Notes under the pieces: model-generated
Told to the model about the DNA's origin: nothing
The model's input: the letters and a program-made list of their open reading frames with translations, nothing else
The model's database searches: none
Shown here: positions 18,188 through 26,994 of the stretch, in pieces
Numbering within the stretch: position 1 is the first letter of the stretch
Layout of the letters: each line of letters opens with the position of its first letter
Program-made: the position numbers and the translations under genes
Origin: Holophagales bacterium
GTDB lineage: Bacteria; Acidobacteriota; Thermoanaerobaculia; Multivoradales; Multivoraceae
Assembly: GCA_009843505.1 (NCBI GenBank)
Contig: VYDI01000024.1
Span: 48,346-112,345 of the forward strand
Direction of reading: 5' to 3'
Length of the DNA: 64,000 bases

Positions 18188-20506
18188 CTAGGCCGGGTCG
18201 AGCCACGACCATAAGGTCTTCCATACGATCGCCTTAATCTGCTCCGTCCTCCTATCTATCAGCGTAGCATCCCAACAACCGTCCTCTCCGACGGTCAGAA
18301 TCGGCGCCACAGCACACCTATGACTGGCTTCACAGAGCACGTCCAACTTCTTCTTGCTCAACTCTACACCTCTGGCTTTCGCCCTCTCCCGGAGCCTCTT
18401 GACCTCCCTATCGCCTCTCTCGCCCACGTGGCTGTAGTACAAGTGCTTGATCGCCCACGACTTATTGCCCGCTAGCCAATTGATCTCCAACGGCATCAAG
18501 AGCAAGTTGCCCACTGCATGGAGTCGGTCCCCTGCGTAAATCGTCTGATCCCAATCATGGCCATCTGGAGGCGTCTGTGGAGCTACATGCTCGAGCGTCC
18601 CATAGTCCTCCCCCATCCACTCAGTGAGCCTCAAGAGCCGACAAGAGCCCGGCTGCCCCTGCCTCGACAACCCCGGCGAGTTCTTGTCTTCGATCCGATC
18701 GTGACCAGATACAAACAGAGCGAAGCGACACACTGTCTTGAGTTCGTTGTAGAGTAAGTGTCGAGAAGACGCCGCGACCCACTTATCTTGCCTCCCGATC
18801 TCCTTCGCTTCCAATACACTCTTGAAGTACGCCTTCAGGCTCCGAACTGAGACCGTGTCGGCTCGCACAGACCAACTGTGCTTCTCCACTGGAACCGGCT
18901 TCTCACTCCCCATGTAGTACTTTCTGAGGACGTCGTCCAAGCCTGACGTCGACCGCGCCGACCTCCAAAGTGTGAAGAAAGCCGCACACGCCTTGGCACA
19001 CTCGATAAATTCCTCGAACTCCGTCTTGCCATCCCGGACCTGACTAAAGAAGCGAGCAAGAATGGGGGCCGAGAGGTGAGACCTGGCCTCCCGTAGATAG
19101 CGAATGAGAAACGCCACGAACTGCTCTCTCTCCCATTCAGATGATCCAACCTGGTACTGCCGCCGACCGCTATTCTCGTCGAACCAGGCATCGTAATAGA
19201 AATCCGCCACTCGAGCTAGGTTCCTGAGCCACAGGCGCTTTCCCTCCATCGACTCGTCTTTTACGTACACTCGATAGATCCAACTACGCTGAGCACTGAA
19301 CTTGTTCCCGAGCTTCTCGCCGTCCTGGCAAAGCGCGAAAGCACGCAGCAGCTCATTGGTGCGACGGTTCTTCTTCTCGTTCCTGGTCGCCTGCGAGAAA
19401 AGCCGGTCGACCGAGTCCATGTATTCCCTTGAAGGAGACTCCTCCCAACGCAGGCCGGCCTCCTCCTCGGCCTGCATAACCTGCGGCAACAGAGTCTCCA
19501 TCGCCGTAAGCGGAGTTCCTGTCGCGTTAAGTGCTTGGAACATGTCGAATCCAGCTTCCTGATTGGTTGGACCCAAGCAGTTCACGCCGCAGCGATGCAG
19601 GAGGTAGTGCATCGCTAAGGCTAACTGAAACACCTGAACGCCGACACCAACCGCGTCGGGACCTTCCGCCTCAGCGAGGTTAAGGACCTCCATCAATTCT
19701 TCGTCGACGAACCCGAGCACGTCGTCTAGAAGTCGGCCCTGAGCTAGGTCGGAACCAATTGGATACTGCCCATGGAGTTCGCCACCCGTCGCGTGCGCCT
19801 CGCATATTTTGTCGATCCACTGGTTGATCAGGCGCACATTGCCGCGAACCCGGGTGCCAGGCGCGTCATCGATGGCCTCTAACGCCTTAGCTGTGGAGGC
19901 GGAACGAATGTACGTGGCCAAGAACCGTGCGACCGGAGATCCGTAGGACTCGTCACCTCCCTGGTGTGTCCACCTGTCCTCCCTCGCGCGAATGATCTTG
20001 GGCTTTCTCGACGGCCTGGCTCCTCGGCCCAGTCTCACGGCGTAGAGTCTGGGCAGCGTGCGAAGTAGATCGGCGCAATGATCCCGGAGAATCGTGAACG
20101 GTGCCGAGTCCGGCAGTTCCGTCTGAAGGCGTTTCAAACGTTCTTCCACACAGATAGCGAGGAGAGAGATCGTTGACAGTCTTTGTTGTCCGTCTATGAC
20201 AAGCTGAACCGAGCTCGGCCGGGCGTTGTTCTCACCTCGCACGACCGTTCCAGTCTTGTCATGGAGAGAAGTGAAGATGATAGTCCCAAGGAACGTAGAA
20301 GACGTGTGTCCATCGGGTGAGGCCAGGTTGCGCACGCCGAGTATCACGTCTTCGAACAGTTGATTGACGTTCTCTTCCTCCCATGTGTACTCCCGCTGAT
20401 AGCGTGGTACGAAGAGGCCCTCCCCAGAGCGATCAAAGAGATGGTGGATACTCTGTCCGTCAGAGTTGTACTCGCTGTGAAGGTCGATTCCTGGCATCTT
20501 CTGCAT
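18188..20506 (-). CDS. sspE: DUF262/DUF1524 PT-dependent restriction protein
   Basis: 772 residues. The N-terminal DUF262 domain shows FVPRYQREYTWEE and DGQQRLSTISLL (DGQQR near residue 105), the NTPase motif. The C-terminal DUF1524 HNH-like domain shows TLEHVAPQ near 635 followed by HAVGNLLLMP and N. SspE is described as a PT-sensing GTPase and nickase that stops phage DNA. The open frame runs to 20713, but family homology begins right after the ATG at 20506 (a GGAG lies just ahead) or the ATG at 20497. It converges on sspD and so has its own promoter, in the 270-bp gap up to 20776. Confidence 0.88.
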   Translation of the reverse strand: MQKMPGIDLHSEYNSDGQSIHHLFDRSGEGLFVPRYQREYTWEEENVNQLFEDVILGVRNLASPDGHTSSTFLGTIIFTSLHDKTGTVVRGENNARPSSVQLVIDGQQRLSTISLLAICVEERLKRLQTELPDSAPFTILRDHCADLLRTLPRLYAVRLGRGARPSRKPKIIRAREDRWTHQGGDESYGSPVARFLATYIRSASTAKALEAIDDAPGTRVRGNVRLINQWIDKICEAHATGGELHGQYPIGSDLAQGRLLDDVLGFVDEELMEVLNLAEAEGPDAVGVGVQVFQLALAMHYLLHRCGVNCLGPTNQEAGFDMFQALNATGTPLTAMETLLPQVMQAEEEAGLRWEESPSREYMDSVDRLFSQATRNEKKNRRTNELLRAFALCQDGEKLGNKFSAQRSWIYRVYVKDESMEGKRLWLRNLARVADFYYDAWFDENSGRRQYQVGSSEWEREQFVAFLIRYLREARSHLSAPILARFFSQVRDGKTEFEEFIECAKACAAFFTLWRSARSTSGLDDVLRKYYMGSEKPVPVEKHSWSVRADTVSVRSLKAYFKSVLEAKEIGRQDKWVAASSRHLLYNELKTVCRFALFVSGHDRIEDKNSPGLSRQGQPGSCRLLRLTEWMGEDYGTLEHVAPQTPPDGHDWDQTIYAGDRLHAVGNLLLMPLEINWLAGNKSWAIKHLYYSHVGERGDREVKRLRERAKARGVELSKKKLDVLCEASHRCAVAPILTVGEDGCWDATLIDRRTEQIKAIVWKTLWSWLDPA

Positions 20507-20776
20507 ACTCCGGAGAGCTTGGTGGTTGGTGCGGAGACGGGTCGGCTGGTACCGATCGGGCGTCTGGGCCGCACAGATCATTACCCGGCGGCGCGCTCGG
20601 TTCAACCCCTGTTGGGGGTTAGTCGATTCTCCCGTTGCCCTTCTTACGCCGACTTGGCTTAGGTGCGGTGTGCTCGCAAGAGGCTGAAGCGGAGTCTGAT
20701 CCATGGACAGCAACCGTGGGCTATCCTGTTCCTACGACGAAGGGAACGACCTGCACAGTGGCAGGTACCCACGCCA

Positions 20777-21166
20777 CTAGCGCACTGGCCACTCCCTGAC
20801 CTCGACCGCCGCCATCGGGTAGTCCCGCACGTTGGCCGTAGCCAGCGCGGCTCCGACCCCAACGGCGGCCGCGGCGATCAGGCAGTCCGCCTGGTGCAGG
20901 GTTACGCCTCTCTCGGCGAACTCCCGGCGCCAACGGCCGGCCATCATGCCTTGGGTCTTGCCCAGGGGAGCGAGACGAAGACCCCGGAACAGCCGCCTCG
21001 CCGCCAGCTCCTCGCCGGGTCGAATTCCGCGCCACACTTCGTCCACCGAGATGACACATACCCACGGCTCGGTGCCTTCGCGGCGCAGGGCCGCCACCTG
21101 CGAAGCCGCCCGGCGGCCTCGGAGAGCGTCAATGAGTACGGTCGAGTCGAGCAGCAGGCGGCTCAA
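20777..21166 (-). CDS. VapC-type PIN-domain ribonuclease toxin
   Basis: About 129 residues. PIN-fold acidic positions are visible in LLLDSTVLIDAL, CVISVDEVWRG and ADCLIAAAA, with an ATANVRDY ending strand. Such toxins cut tRNA or rRNA. The TTG at 21166 follows the antitoxin stop by two bases; a longer version overlapping the antitoxin is possible. It is paired with an RHH antitoxin upstream and sits between the defence island and the membrane-protein cluster. Confidence 0.8.
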   Translation of the reverse strand: MSRLLLDSTVLIDALRGRRAASQVAALRREGTEPWVCVISVDEVWRGIRPGEELAARRLFRGLRLAPLGKTQGMMAGRWRREFAERGVTLHQADCLIAAAAVGVGAALATANVRDYPMAAVEVREWPVR

Positions 21167-21168
21167 GA

Positions 21169-21408
21169 TCAGCCTGAGCGCCGCCGGTCGCCACGCCGCT
21201 GGCGGCGCACCCACTCCGCCGGATCGTCGTCCCAGTCGTGGCCGGTGTCGGAGATGCCGCCTAGCGCCGCTTCGATGTCGTCCCAGCGCCGTTCGTCGTC
21301 GAGTCCCCGTTGGATCAGTTCAGCGATGAAGGCGCTACGCTGCCTGGGGCCGGCACGCCGGTCGAGTTCGGCCACGAGATCGTCGTCGAGCGCGATGTGC
21401 AATCGCAT
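21169..21408 (-). CDS. Ribbon-helix-helix antitoxin (VapB type)
   Basis: 79 residues. The N-terminal MRLHIALDDDLVAELDRRA and the following RSAFIAELIQRGL helix form a standard RHH DNA-binding domain. The acidic, Trp-containing tail (DTGHDWDDDPAEWVRR) is the likely toxin-binding segment. It precedes the PIN toxin gene with two bases between them. Autoregulation is expected for the family. The divergent gap to 21537 should contain its operator, but no clear palindrome was seen. Confidence 0.8.
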   Translation of the reverse strand: MRLHIALDDDLVAELDRRAGPRQRSAFIAELIQRGLDDERRWDDIEAALGGISDTGHDWDDDPAEWVRRQRRGDRRRSG

Positions 21409-21536
21409 GGGCCGAACTTAGCACACAGCACACGGCTCGAATCCGGAGTGCTTTGCCACGCTTGGCGCGGTGGGCCCGGTTTGAGGTGTTCGGCGGAAGC
21501 GACCTGAGCCGCTCTCAGCTAGTGTCGCGGGACCAT

Positions 21537-22253
21537 ATGAACCAGGCGTCCGTGACCGAAGAGAAGAAAGAAGAGTCTAGAAGCCTCGGCCCGATGGTCC
21601 GGCTACTGCTGATCCTGGTCCTCTTCAGCCGGGCGCTGCAAGCCGATCTCCTCTCCTTCAGGACCCTAGGGGCGACGCTCCTCACAGTGGCATACGTTGG
21701 GGCCATCCTGGGCATGGCCGGATTCGTGGCCGTCCTCTGGAGGAAGGCCCTGAAGGAACCCGACACGGAAGAGCCCTCGCCAGTTTCGGAGGCGCCAAGG
21801 CGTGTCCACGGTCTGTTCAGCGAACCGTGGTACGAGATCCCGGCAGTCTTCTGCATGATCGTCGTCGGTATCAACTACGCCTCCAGTCTGCTCCCCGCGC
21901 CGCCCGAGTCCACCATGTCGAGGTGGTTCGTGGCCCTCCTCGGCTTCAGCGTCCTCGTCGGAATCATCGGACAGTTCGGAAACGGGAGCAGCCGAAACCA
22001 GAGTGGCCGAGGAACCTGGAGAGAGTCCCGCGACGAACCGCCACCAACAGGCCCTCTCTCCGACCCGGTCTTTCTGGCAACGCTCGTCACCTTCAGCGTG
22101 CTCATGCTCGCAAGCGAAGGAGTCGCTCGCATCGACAGCCAGCCGTCCTCGGTAGCTGCCTGGTTCAGCCTGGTTGCCGCCATTGGCGCGGCCGCCTTCG
22201 TCGCCTTCGCCCTGATCTCACGTCTCACGCGCAAACCCGAAGCCACACGATGA
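21537..22253 (+). CDS. DPW-motif membrane protein, paralogue 1 of 4
   Basis: 238 residues with about six membrane segments in three hairpins and a charged N-terminus (TEEKKEESRS). It belongs to a local family of four. The second hairpin begins SEPWYEIPAVFCMIVV and the third LSDPVFLATLVTF, corresponding to DPW[YF]xxP in the paralogues; this copy has the most diverged third repeat. No known family recognised. The ATG at 21537 is chosen over an upstream in-frame start because the hydrophobic part begins ~20 residues later. It is first in a coupled five-gene cluster. Confidence 0.7.
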   Translation: MNQASVTEEKKEESRSLGPMVRLLLILVLFSRALQADLLSFRTLGATLLTVAYVGAILGMAGFVAVLWRKALKEPDTEEPSPVSEAPRRVHGLFSEPWYEIPAVFCMIVVGINYASSLLPAPPESTMSRWFVALLGFSVLVGIIGQFGNGSSRNQSGRGTWRESRDEPPPTGPLSDPVFLATLVTFSVLMLASEGVARIDSQPSSVAAWFSLVAAIGAAAFVAFALISRLTRKPEATR

Positions 22254-22999
22254 GGTCCCTCGCAAAGAAGTACGACCAGTCGAAGCTCTCGGCCCGAGTG
22301 GCCATCCTGATAGGGCTGGTGACGTTCCAGGTCGCCGACGGCCTGCTAACGCCGGAGGCCCTGCGTACGTCGCCGCTGGCGCAGTCCTACGCCGTCGCCC
22401 TCGCCGTCATGGGGCTGGGAGTGCTGGTGTTCGCGCTTCAGAAGCTGCGGAGCTACCTGAGCGAGCCGACGCCGATAGCGGAGTCCCGGACCGGTCCGGT
22501 GTGGCACGAGGCCAGGCTCTTCACTGACCCGTGGTACCAGATCCCCGCGATCTACTGCGTCTTCGTTCTTCTCTGTCGGCTCGTGCTCGACCTGACGGCC
22601 AAACCTCCGGCATCCGCCCAGGCGGTGTGGTTCCTGATCTGCGTAGCGGCGATGTCCGTGGTCGTCCCCATAAGCACCAGCAGGCGCGTGAGCCTCGAAA
22701 GGACGCACCTGGAGGCTTCTTCAGAGGAAGAACAGGACCCGGCGCCGAAAGCCGCCTCGGCCTTCCGCGACCCGTGGTTCGTGGTCCCCGGCGCGGTCCT
22801 CGGCTCCGTTGAAATGGCGCGGTTCGGACTGGAGGCGATCGAGGCAGACCCAACGTCAGGCGAAGCGACCTGGTGGCTGCTGGCGCCGCTCCTGACCATG
22901 GCGTTCGCCGCCGCCATGCCGCTGGTGGATCAGTATCGCCGGCGACGAAAGGAAACGGCGGAGACCGACGCCCTCCCGCCTGGCCTGCCCGATCCATGA
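22250..22999 (+). CDS. DPW-motif membrane protein, paralogue 2 of 4
   Basis: 249 residues, three predicted hydrophobic hairpins. Hairpin 1 ends with PEALRTSPLAQSYAVAL. Hairpin 2 begins with WHEARLFTDPWYQIPAIYCV and contains the TAKPPASAQAVWFL loop. Hairpin 3 begins AFRDPWFVVPGAVLG and holds GLEAIEADPTS before WWLL. The same order is found in paralogues 3 and 4. The tail is basic (QYRRRRKE), suggesting a cytoplasmic C-terminus. Function unknown. Coupled at both ends by ATGA overlaps. Confidence 0.75.
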   Translation: MRSLAKKYDQSKLSARVAILIGLVTFQVADGLLTPEALRTSPLAQSYAVALAVMGLGVLVFALQKLRSYLSEPTPIAESRTGPVWHEARLFTDPWYQIPAIYCVFVLLCRLVLDLTAKPPASAQAVWFLICVAAMSVVVPISTSRRVSLERTHLEASSEEEQDPAPKAASAFRDPWFVVPGAVLGSVEMARFGLEAIEADPTSGEATWWLLAPLLTMAFAAAMPLVDQYRRRRKETAETDALPPGLPDP

Positions 23000-23916
23000 G
23001 CCAACCGAAACGCTGGGACGTGCCGAAGCCCCTGGCGACGGCCGAAGCCCGCATGGCCGATGGCAGCCGCATCGTCCTCAGGCGGCACGGCAACCCCAGG
23101 GGCCCCAGGCTCGTCATCAGTCACTGCAACGGGTTCGCCGCGGACGCCTACTACCCCTTCTGGTCGCTGCTCACCGACAGGTTCGACGTTGTCCTGTTCG
23201 ACCTCCGCAACCATGGCTGGAACCCGGTCGGCAGCGGCGAAGATCACCACGTCGGCACCTTCGTCGAAGACCACGCGACGATCGGGCGGGCAATCGATCG
23301 AAACTTCAGCGACAAGCCGAAGATCGGCGTGTTCCACTCCGTGTCGGCCCAGTCGGCGCTCATCCATGCCAGTCGTGAGTCGGCCTACTCGGCCCTGGTT
23401 CTGTTCGACCCGGTCGTCTGCCCGCCGGGCTGCCGGCCCGAGGATGTCGAGAAGGTGGACAAAGTGCTCGGCCAACTGGGCCAGGCCGCCCTGAAGCGGC
23501 GCGAACGCTTCGCGAGCCTCGAGGAGTTCATGGAGCGCGTCCTTCGCTCGCCCGGGTTCCAGCTTCTCTGCCCGGGAGCGCCCGAACTCATCGCGCGCGC
23601 CACGCTGCGGCCGGCCTCGAACGGCGACGGATACGAACTGTGCTGCCCGCGAGAGTACGAAGCGAGGGTCTCGCTGGAGGGGCCCCGATGGGCAAGAGCA
23701 GCGGATCTGAGCCGCGTCTCGTGTCCTGTGAAGATCGTCGGCTCCGACCCCACGGTGCCTTTCTCGTTTCTCCCCACGGTGGACCTCAGGGAGATCCTGG
23801 CCCTCGACTACGACTTCGTGCCGGACACGACGCACTTGCTCCAGCTTGAGCAGCCGGCAGAGTGCGTCGCGGCGATGATGCCGTTCGTGGAGCGATGCGT
23901 CACAGAGGCTTTCTGA
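22996..23916 (+). CDS. Alpha/beta-hydrolase embedded in the membrane-protein cluster
   Basis: 306 residues, no signal peptide. Fold markers are LVISHCNGFAADAYYPFW (oxyanion-hole region), VVLFDLRNHGWN, a nucleophile Ser in GVFHSVSAQSA near residues 113-120, an acidic residue in KIVGSDPTVPF and the catalytic His in DTTHLLQLEQP. It resembles esterase or lactonase-type hydrolases. The substrate is unknown. It overlaps paralogue 2 (ATGA), and only three bases separate it from paralogue 3, so it is clearly part of the same operon. Confidence 0.83.
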   Translation: MSQPKRWDVPKPLATAEARMADGSRIVLRRHGNPRGPRLVISHCNGFAADAYYPFWSLLTDRFDVVLFDLRNHGWNPVGSGEDHHVGTFVEDHATIGRAIDRNFSDKPKIGVFHSVSAQSALIHASRESAYSALVLFDPVVCPPGCRPEDVEKVDKVLGQLGQAALKRRERFASLEEFMERVLRSPGFQLLCPGAPELIARATLRPASNGDGYELCCPREYEARVSLEGPRWARAADLSRVSCPVKIVGSDPTVPFSFLPTVDLREILALDYDFVPDTTHLLQLEQPAECVAAMMPFVERCVTEAF

Positions 23917-23919
23917 CCA

Positions 23920-24720
23920 ATGACTGAGAGTAAGGAGAAGTACGACGAGTCCAAGCCGGGCCCCAGACTCATCGTGCTGATGGGGCTACTCATCACCGGC
24001 GGCGACACCGGTCTCCTGAGCATCGATGCGCTCCGCACCTCGCCTCTCTCGATGGTCTACGCGGTCGCGCTGACGACGGCCGCGGTCGCGACGCTGGTCG
24101 CCCTCCGTCGCGGTTCCCGGGATGACACTTCACCGGAAGCAGAAGCGCCACGAACCGGTCCCGTGTGGCACGAGTCGACACTGTTCACCGACCCCTGGTA
24201 CCAGGTTCCCGCGATCTTCTGCGTGTTCATCCTGTTCTCGAGGTTCGTCCTGAACCTGGTCGCCGAGCCGCCGAGAACCGACCAGGCCGTGTGGTTCCTG
24301 GCGGGACTGGGGATCGCGACTCTCGCAACTGCCTTCGGGCTGATTGGTCCCGCCGCCTCGAAGAAGCGGCCGAAGGACGAGCCGACGAACCCGGCAGGGG
24401 AGGCGGCCATTTCGGGCGAGGAAGAGTCGGCCGTCGGAGCCGCGCTTCGTGATCCCTGGTTCAGTGTGCCCGCTGGCTCGATCGCCTTGCTGCACGTCGC
24501 CCAAGCCGGATTGGAGCAGATCGAGGAGGACCCGGGCTCGCCCTGGGCCATCGTGTGGCTTCTCTTCCCCGTTGTGGGCCTAACGGCGGGCCTGGTGAGT
24601 TCCGCGGTTTCACGGAGCCGGAGGAGGCGAAAGGAAGCTGCAGTGGTCGTGAATGCCGAAGCGGAGCGCCGACAGTGCTTCCACGACAAAGTCGCCCGGA
24701 CGCTGGTGTTGGAGCGATGA
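23920..24720 (+). CDS. DPW-motif membrane protein, paralogue 3 of 4
   Basis: 266 residues. It closely parallels paralogue 2: IDALRTSPLSMVYAVAL, then WHESTLFTDPWYQVPAIFCV, then AEPPRTDQAVWFL, then LRDPWFSVPAGSIAL and GLEQIEEDPGSPW before the last hydrophobic segment. A charged linker (EEESAV) separates hairpins 2 and 3. The tail is basic (SRSRRRRKEA) and longer than in the other copies. Function unknown. The similarity to paralogue 2 suggests a fairly recent duplication. Confidence 0.75.
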   Translation: MTESKEKYDESKPGPRLIVLMGLLITGGDTGLLSIDALRTSPLSMVYAVALTTAAVATLVALRRGSRDDTSPEAEAPRTGPVWHESTLFTDPWYQVPAIFCVFILFSRFVLNLVAEPPRTDQAVWFLAGLGIATLATAFGLIGPAASKKRPKDEPTNPAGEAAISGEEESAVGAALRDPWFSVPAGSIALLHVAQAGLEQIEEDPGSPWAIVWLLFPVVGLTAGLVSSAVSRSRRRRKEAAVVVNAEAERRQCFHDKVARTLVLER

Positions 24721-25487
24721 CCAACGACGACAGGAAACCGGGCGACGACTCCGGGCTCGGCCCTCGAGCCCTGCTGATCTTCATGCTCTTTGCGGCAGGC
24801 GTCGGTCCGGACGCTCCGCTCGAGAACATCCGCACGTCGATCCTGGCCATGTCCTACGCTGCCTGTCTCGTCCTCATGGTCGTGGCCACGCTCCGGGCGA
24901 TGGGACTTCAGTGGGCCAACCGGCCACCCGCGGCCGAACCGGCCGCGACGCCGGCTCCCGACTGGCACGCATACCGCACCTTCACGGATCCGCTGTTCCA
25001 GGTTCCGGCCATCTTCTGCGTGATCCTGTACGCCATCGACCTGACCGCCGACCTGATGGCGGAGCCTCCAGAGACCGAAGCGGCAGTATGGTTTCTGGCC
25101 GTCATCGCCGGCCTCGCCTTCGCAGCCGTCGGCGGCACGCTGTGGCGTGCAAGCCGACCGGACGACGCCGTGAGCGCGGACTCCGTCGCAGAACTCCTTG
25201 AGGTGCATCGCACCGAACAGCGGCGCACACCTGCTCTACGTGATCCGTGGTTCGCGGTGCCCGCGACGGCCGCACCGTTCCTCCTGGTGATCAGGCCAGG
25301 CCTTCGGGACATCGAAGAGGGCCCGCCCTATCTAGTCTCTGCTCCGTTCGTGATCGGCGCACTCGTCGTGGTAGTGGCGCTGATCGCCTTCTCGGCGGTC
25401 CGCGAGCGCCGCAAACGAGCCCGCGCGTCCGCAGCGGTTGACCAGCAGTCGGTGGGTGTTACGAGAGAGGATGGCGGCGCGTCGTAG
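24717..25487 (+). CDS. DPW-motif membrane protein, paralogue 4 of 4
   Basis: 256 residues with the same three-hairpin plan: PLENIRTSILAMSYAACL, then WHAYRTFTDPLFQVPAIFCV, then AEPPETEAAVWFL, then LRDPWFAVPATAAPFLL and GLRDIEEGPPY. DPWY has drifted to DPLF in the second hairpin. The start overlaps the stop of paralogue 3 (ATGA). It is the last gene of the cluster; the next gene converges on it with 36 bases between stops. Function unknown. Confidence 0.75.
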   Translation: MTNDDRKPGDDSGLGPRALLIFMLFAAGVGPDAPLENIRTSILAMSYAACLVLMVVATLRAMGLQWANRPPAAEPAATPAPDWHAYRTFTDPLFQVPAIFCVILYAIDLTADLMAEPPETEAAVWFLAVIAGLAFAAVGGTLWRASRPDDAVSADSVAELLEVHRTEQRRTPALRDPWFAVPATAAPFLLVIRPGLRDIEEGPPYLVSAPFVIGALVVVVALIAFSAVRERRKRARASAAVDQQSVGVTREDGGAS

Positions 25488-25523
25488 CGCGGGCGGATGC
25501 CGGCCGGCGCACCGACAATCGGC

Positions 25524-26864
25524 CTACTCCGCCAAGAGCGAGGCCCGGACGATCTCCCGGTCGTTGCGGTGCACGATGTGGCCGTTCGCGTAGGCGGGGT
25601 GGACCCAGAGGAGCTTGCCGAGTTCGCGGCGGATGCGGACGCTACGGGTGGTCGGTTCGAGCAGACGGGTCCGGTCGATCTCTTCGTAGCCGTCGCGGCT
25701 CAGGCGGGCGATCATCAGTTCGCCGCGGTCGTTGCTGATGAAGTAGCGGTCGCCGTTCTGGACCAGGAACGCGGTGGCGATGCGGGCGTCTTCGCTGGGC
25801 TCGAAGGTCGCCCAGACCTCCTTGCCGGTGGCGCGGTCGATGGCTCGCAGTGCGCCCTGGCCGCCGATGCCGTAGACCATGTCGCCGTCGAAGGCCGGCG
25901 TGGAGTTGAAGGCATGCAGACCGTCGAGGTCCTCCTTGCTGCTGCTCTTGCCCTTCCACACGATCCTGGCCTCGGGCTTGCCGCCTGACGCGGCGGCGAC
26001 CTCGATCAGCGTCGAGCCGTGCGAGGCGGACGACACGAGGAGCTGGTTTCCGTCCTGGATCGGCGTGGCGATGGTCTGCCCGTACTCCACCTCGTAGGGG
26101 AACTGCCAGAACACCTCGCCGCCGTCCGGGTCGAGGCCGGCGATGCCTTTCGGGTGCCAGACGACGAGGTGCCGGCGGCCACCCAGTTCGTAGATGACCG
26201 GCGGGTTGTAGCCCGGCTCGTTGCCTACTTCCATCGAGCGCCAGAGCTCGGCGCCGCTCTCCCGGTCGAAGGCCACGACCATGGCGTCGGGTTCGCCGCC
26301 GACCAGGGTGATGATCTGCCGGCCATCCACGAGCGGCGCGCCGACGAAGCCCCAGGCCTGTACCGGCGCTTCGTAGTCCGCCACCAGGTCGTGCCGCCAG
26401 AGCAAACTGCCGTCCTCGACCGAGAGCGCCGCCAGGTAGCCGGCCGAGCCGAGCACGTAGACGCGGTCGCCGTCGACGGTCGGCGTCGCCCGCGGGCCGT
26501 TCGAGTAGGCGGGCATGAGGCCGGCCAGGGCGGTCTCCCAGGCGTGCTCCCAGAGCTGCTTGCCGGTCGCCTCGTCCAGCACGAGCAACCGTTCCCGGCC
26601 CCGGTTGCCCTGCAGGCGTTCGAAGTCGGTCGCGAACACGCGGCCGGCGGCGACTGCCGGGCCGCCGTAGCCCGGGCCGATCGGCATCCGCCAGACGAAC
26701 CGAAGGCCGTCTTCGGGAAAGCGCTCGAGGATGCCGGCCTCGTGCCAGACGCCGCGGCGTTCGACGCCCCGCCACTGCGGCCAGTCGTCGGCGTGGGCCG
26801 GGTATGACGCTAAGGCGACCGCCGCTGCAGCGATCAGCGCTGCCGTTCTCATGAGACGAAGCAT
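25524..26864 (-). CDS. Secreted PQQ-type beta-propeller protein
   Basis: About 446 residues. A signal peptide (RTAALIAAAAVALASYPAHA, then DDWPQWRG) leads into repeated propeller blades with the Trp-containing turns seen in quinoprotein-like repeats (DEATGKQLWEH, VEDGSLLWRH, RESGAELWRS, PDGGEVFWQ, RATGKEVWATF). Such proteins may bind PQQ as dehydrogenases or act as scaffolds like BamB; no catalytic site can be named. Start is ATG 26864 or ATG 26852. It is divergent from the small lipoprotein gene, with a REP-like hairpin in between. Confidence 0.8.
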   Translation of the reverse strand: MLRLMRTAALIAAAAVALASYPAHADDWPQWRGVERRGVWHEAGILERFPEDGLRFVWRMPIGPGYGGPAVAAGRVFATDFERLQGNRGRERLLVLDEATGKQLWEHAWETALAGLMPAYSNGPRATPTVDGDRVYVLGSAGYLAALSVEDGSLLWRHDLVADYEAPVQAWGFVGAPLVDGRQIITLVGGEPDAMVVAFDRESGAELWRSMEVGNEPGYNPPVIYELGGRRHLVVWHPKGIAGLDPDGGEVFWQFPYEVEYGQTIATPIQDGNQLLVSSASHGSTLIEVAAASGGKPEARIVWKGKSSSKEDLDGLHAFNSTPAFDGDMVYGIGGQGALRAIDRATGKEVWATFEPSEDARIATAFLVQNGDRYFISNDRGELMIARLSRDGYEEIDRTRLLEPTTRSVRIRRELGKLLWVHPAYANGHIVHRNDREIVRASLLAE

Positions 26865-26885
26865 AGCCTTGGGGAGCGGCCGGAA

Positions 26886-26921
26886 GCCGGCGCTTCGCGC
26901 CGGATACCGGCGCACCCAGTG
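26886..26921. repeat. REP-like hairpin repeat, copy c (inverted)
   Basis: Contains CCGGCGCTTCGCGCCGG (7-bp stem, TTC loop) followed by CCGGCGCACCCAGTG, the reverse complement of the first part of copies a and b. Lies in the divergent gap between the propeller and lipoprotein genes. Confidence 0.6.
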
Positions 26922-26994
26922 TGGAGCCGCCGTGAGCTACCGCCATGTCGTCGCACTGTCGCGTTCCCGCGGAGTGCGGTAGTTTTCCGCCGCA

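Noticed and set aside
20507..20713. 69-residue N-terminal extension of sspE
   Set aside because: No family similarity; start at 20506 (or 20497) has GGAG and matches DUF262 proteins.
6284..20776. Integrase-bounded genomic island
   Set aside because: No integrase, tRNA gene or flanking direct repeats seen at either edge, although codon use differs.
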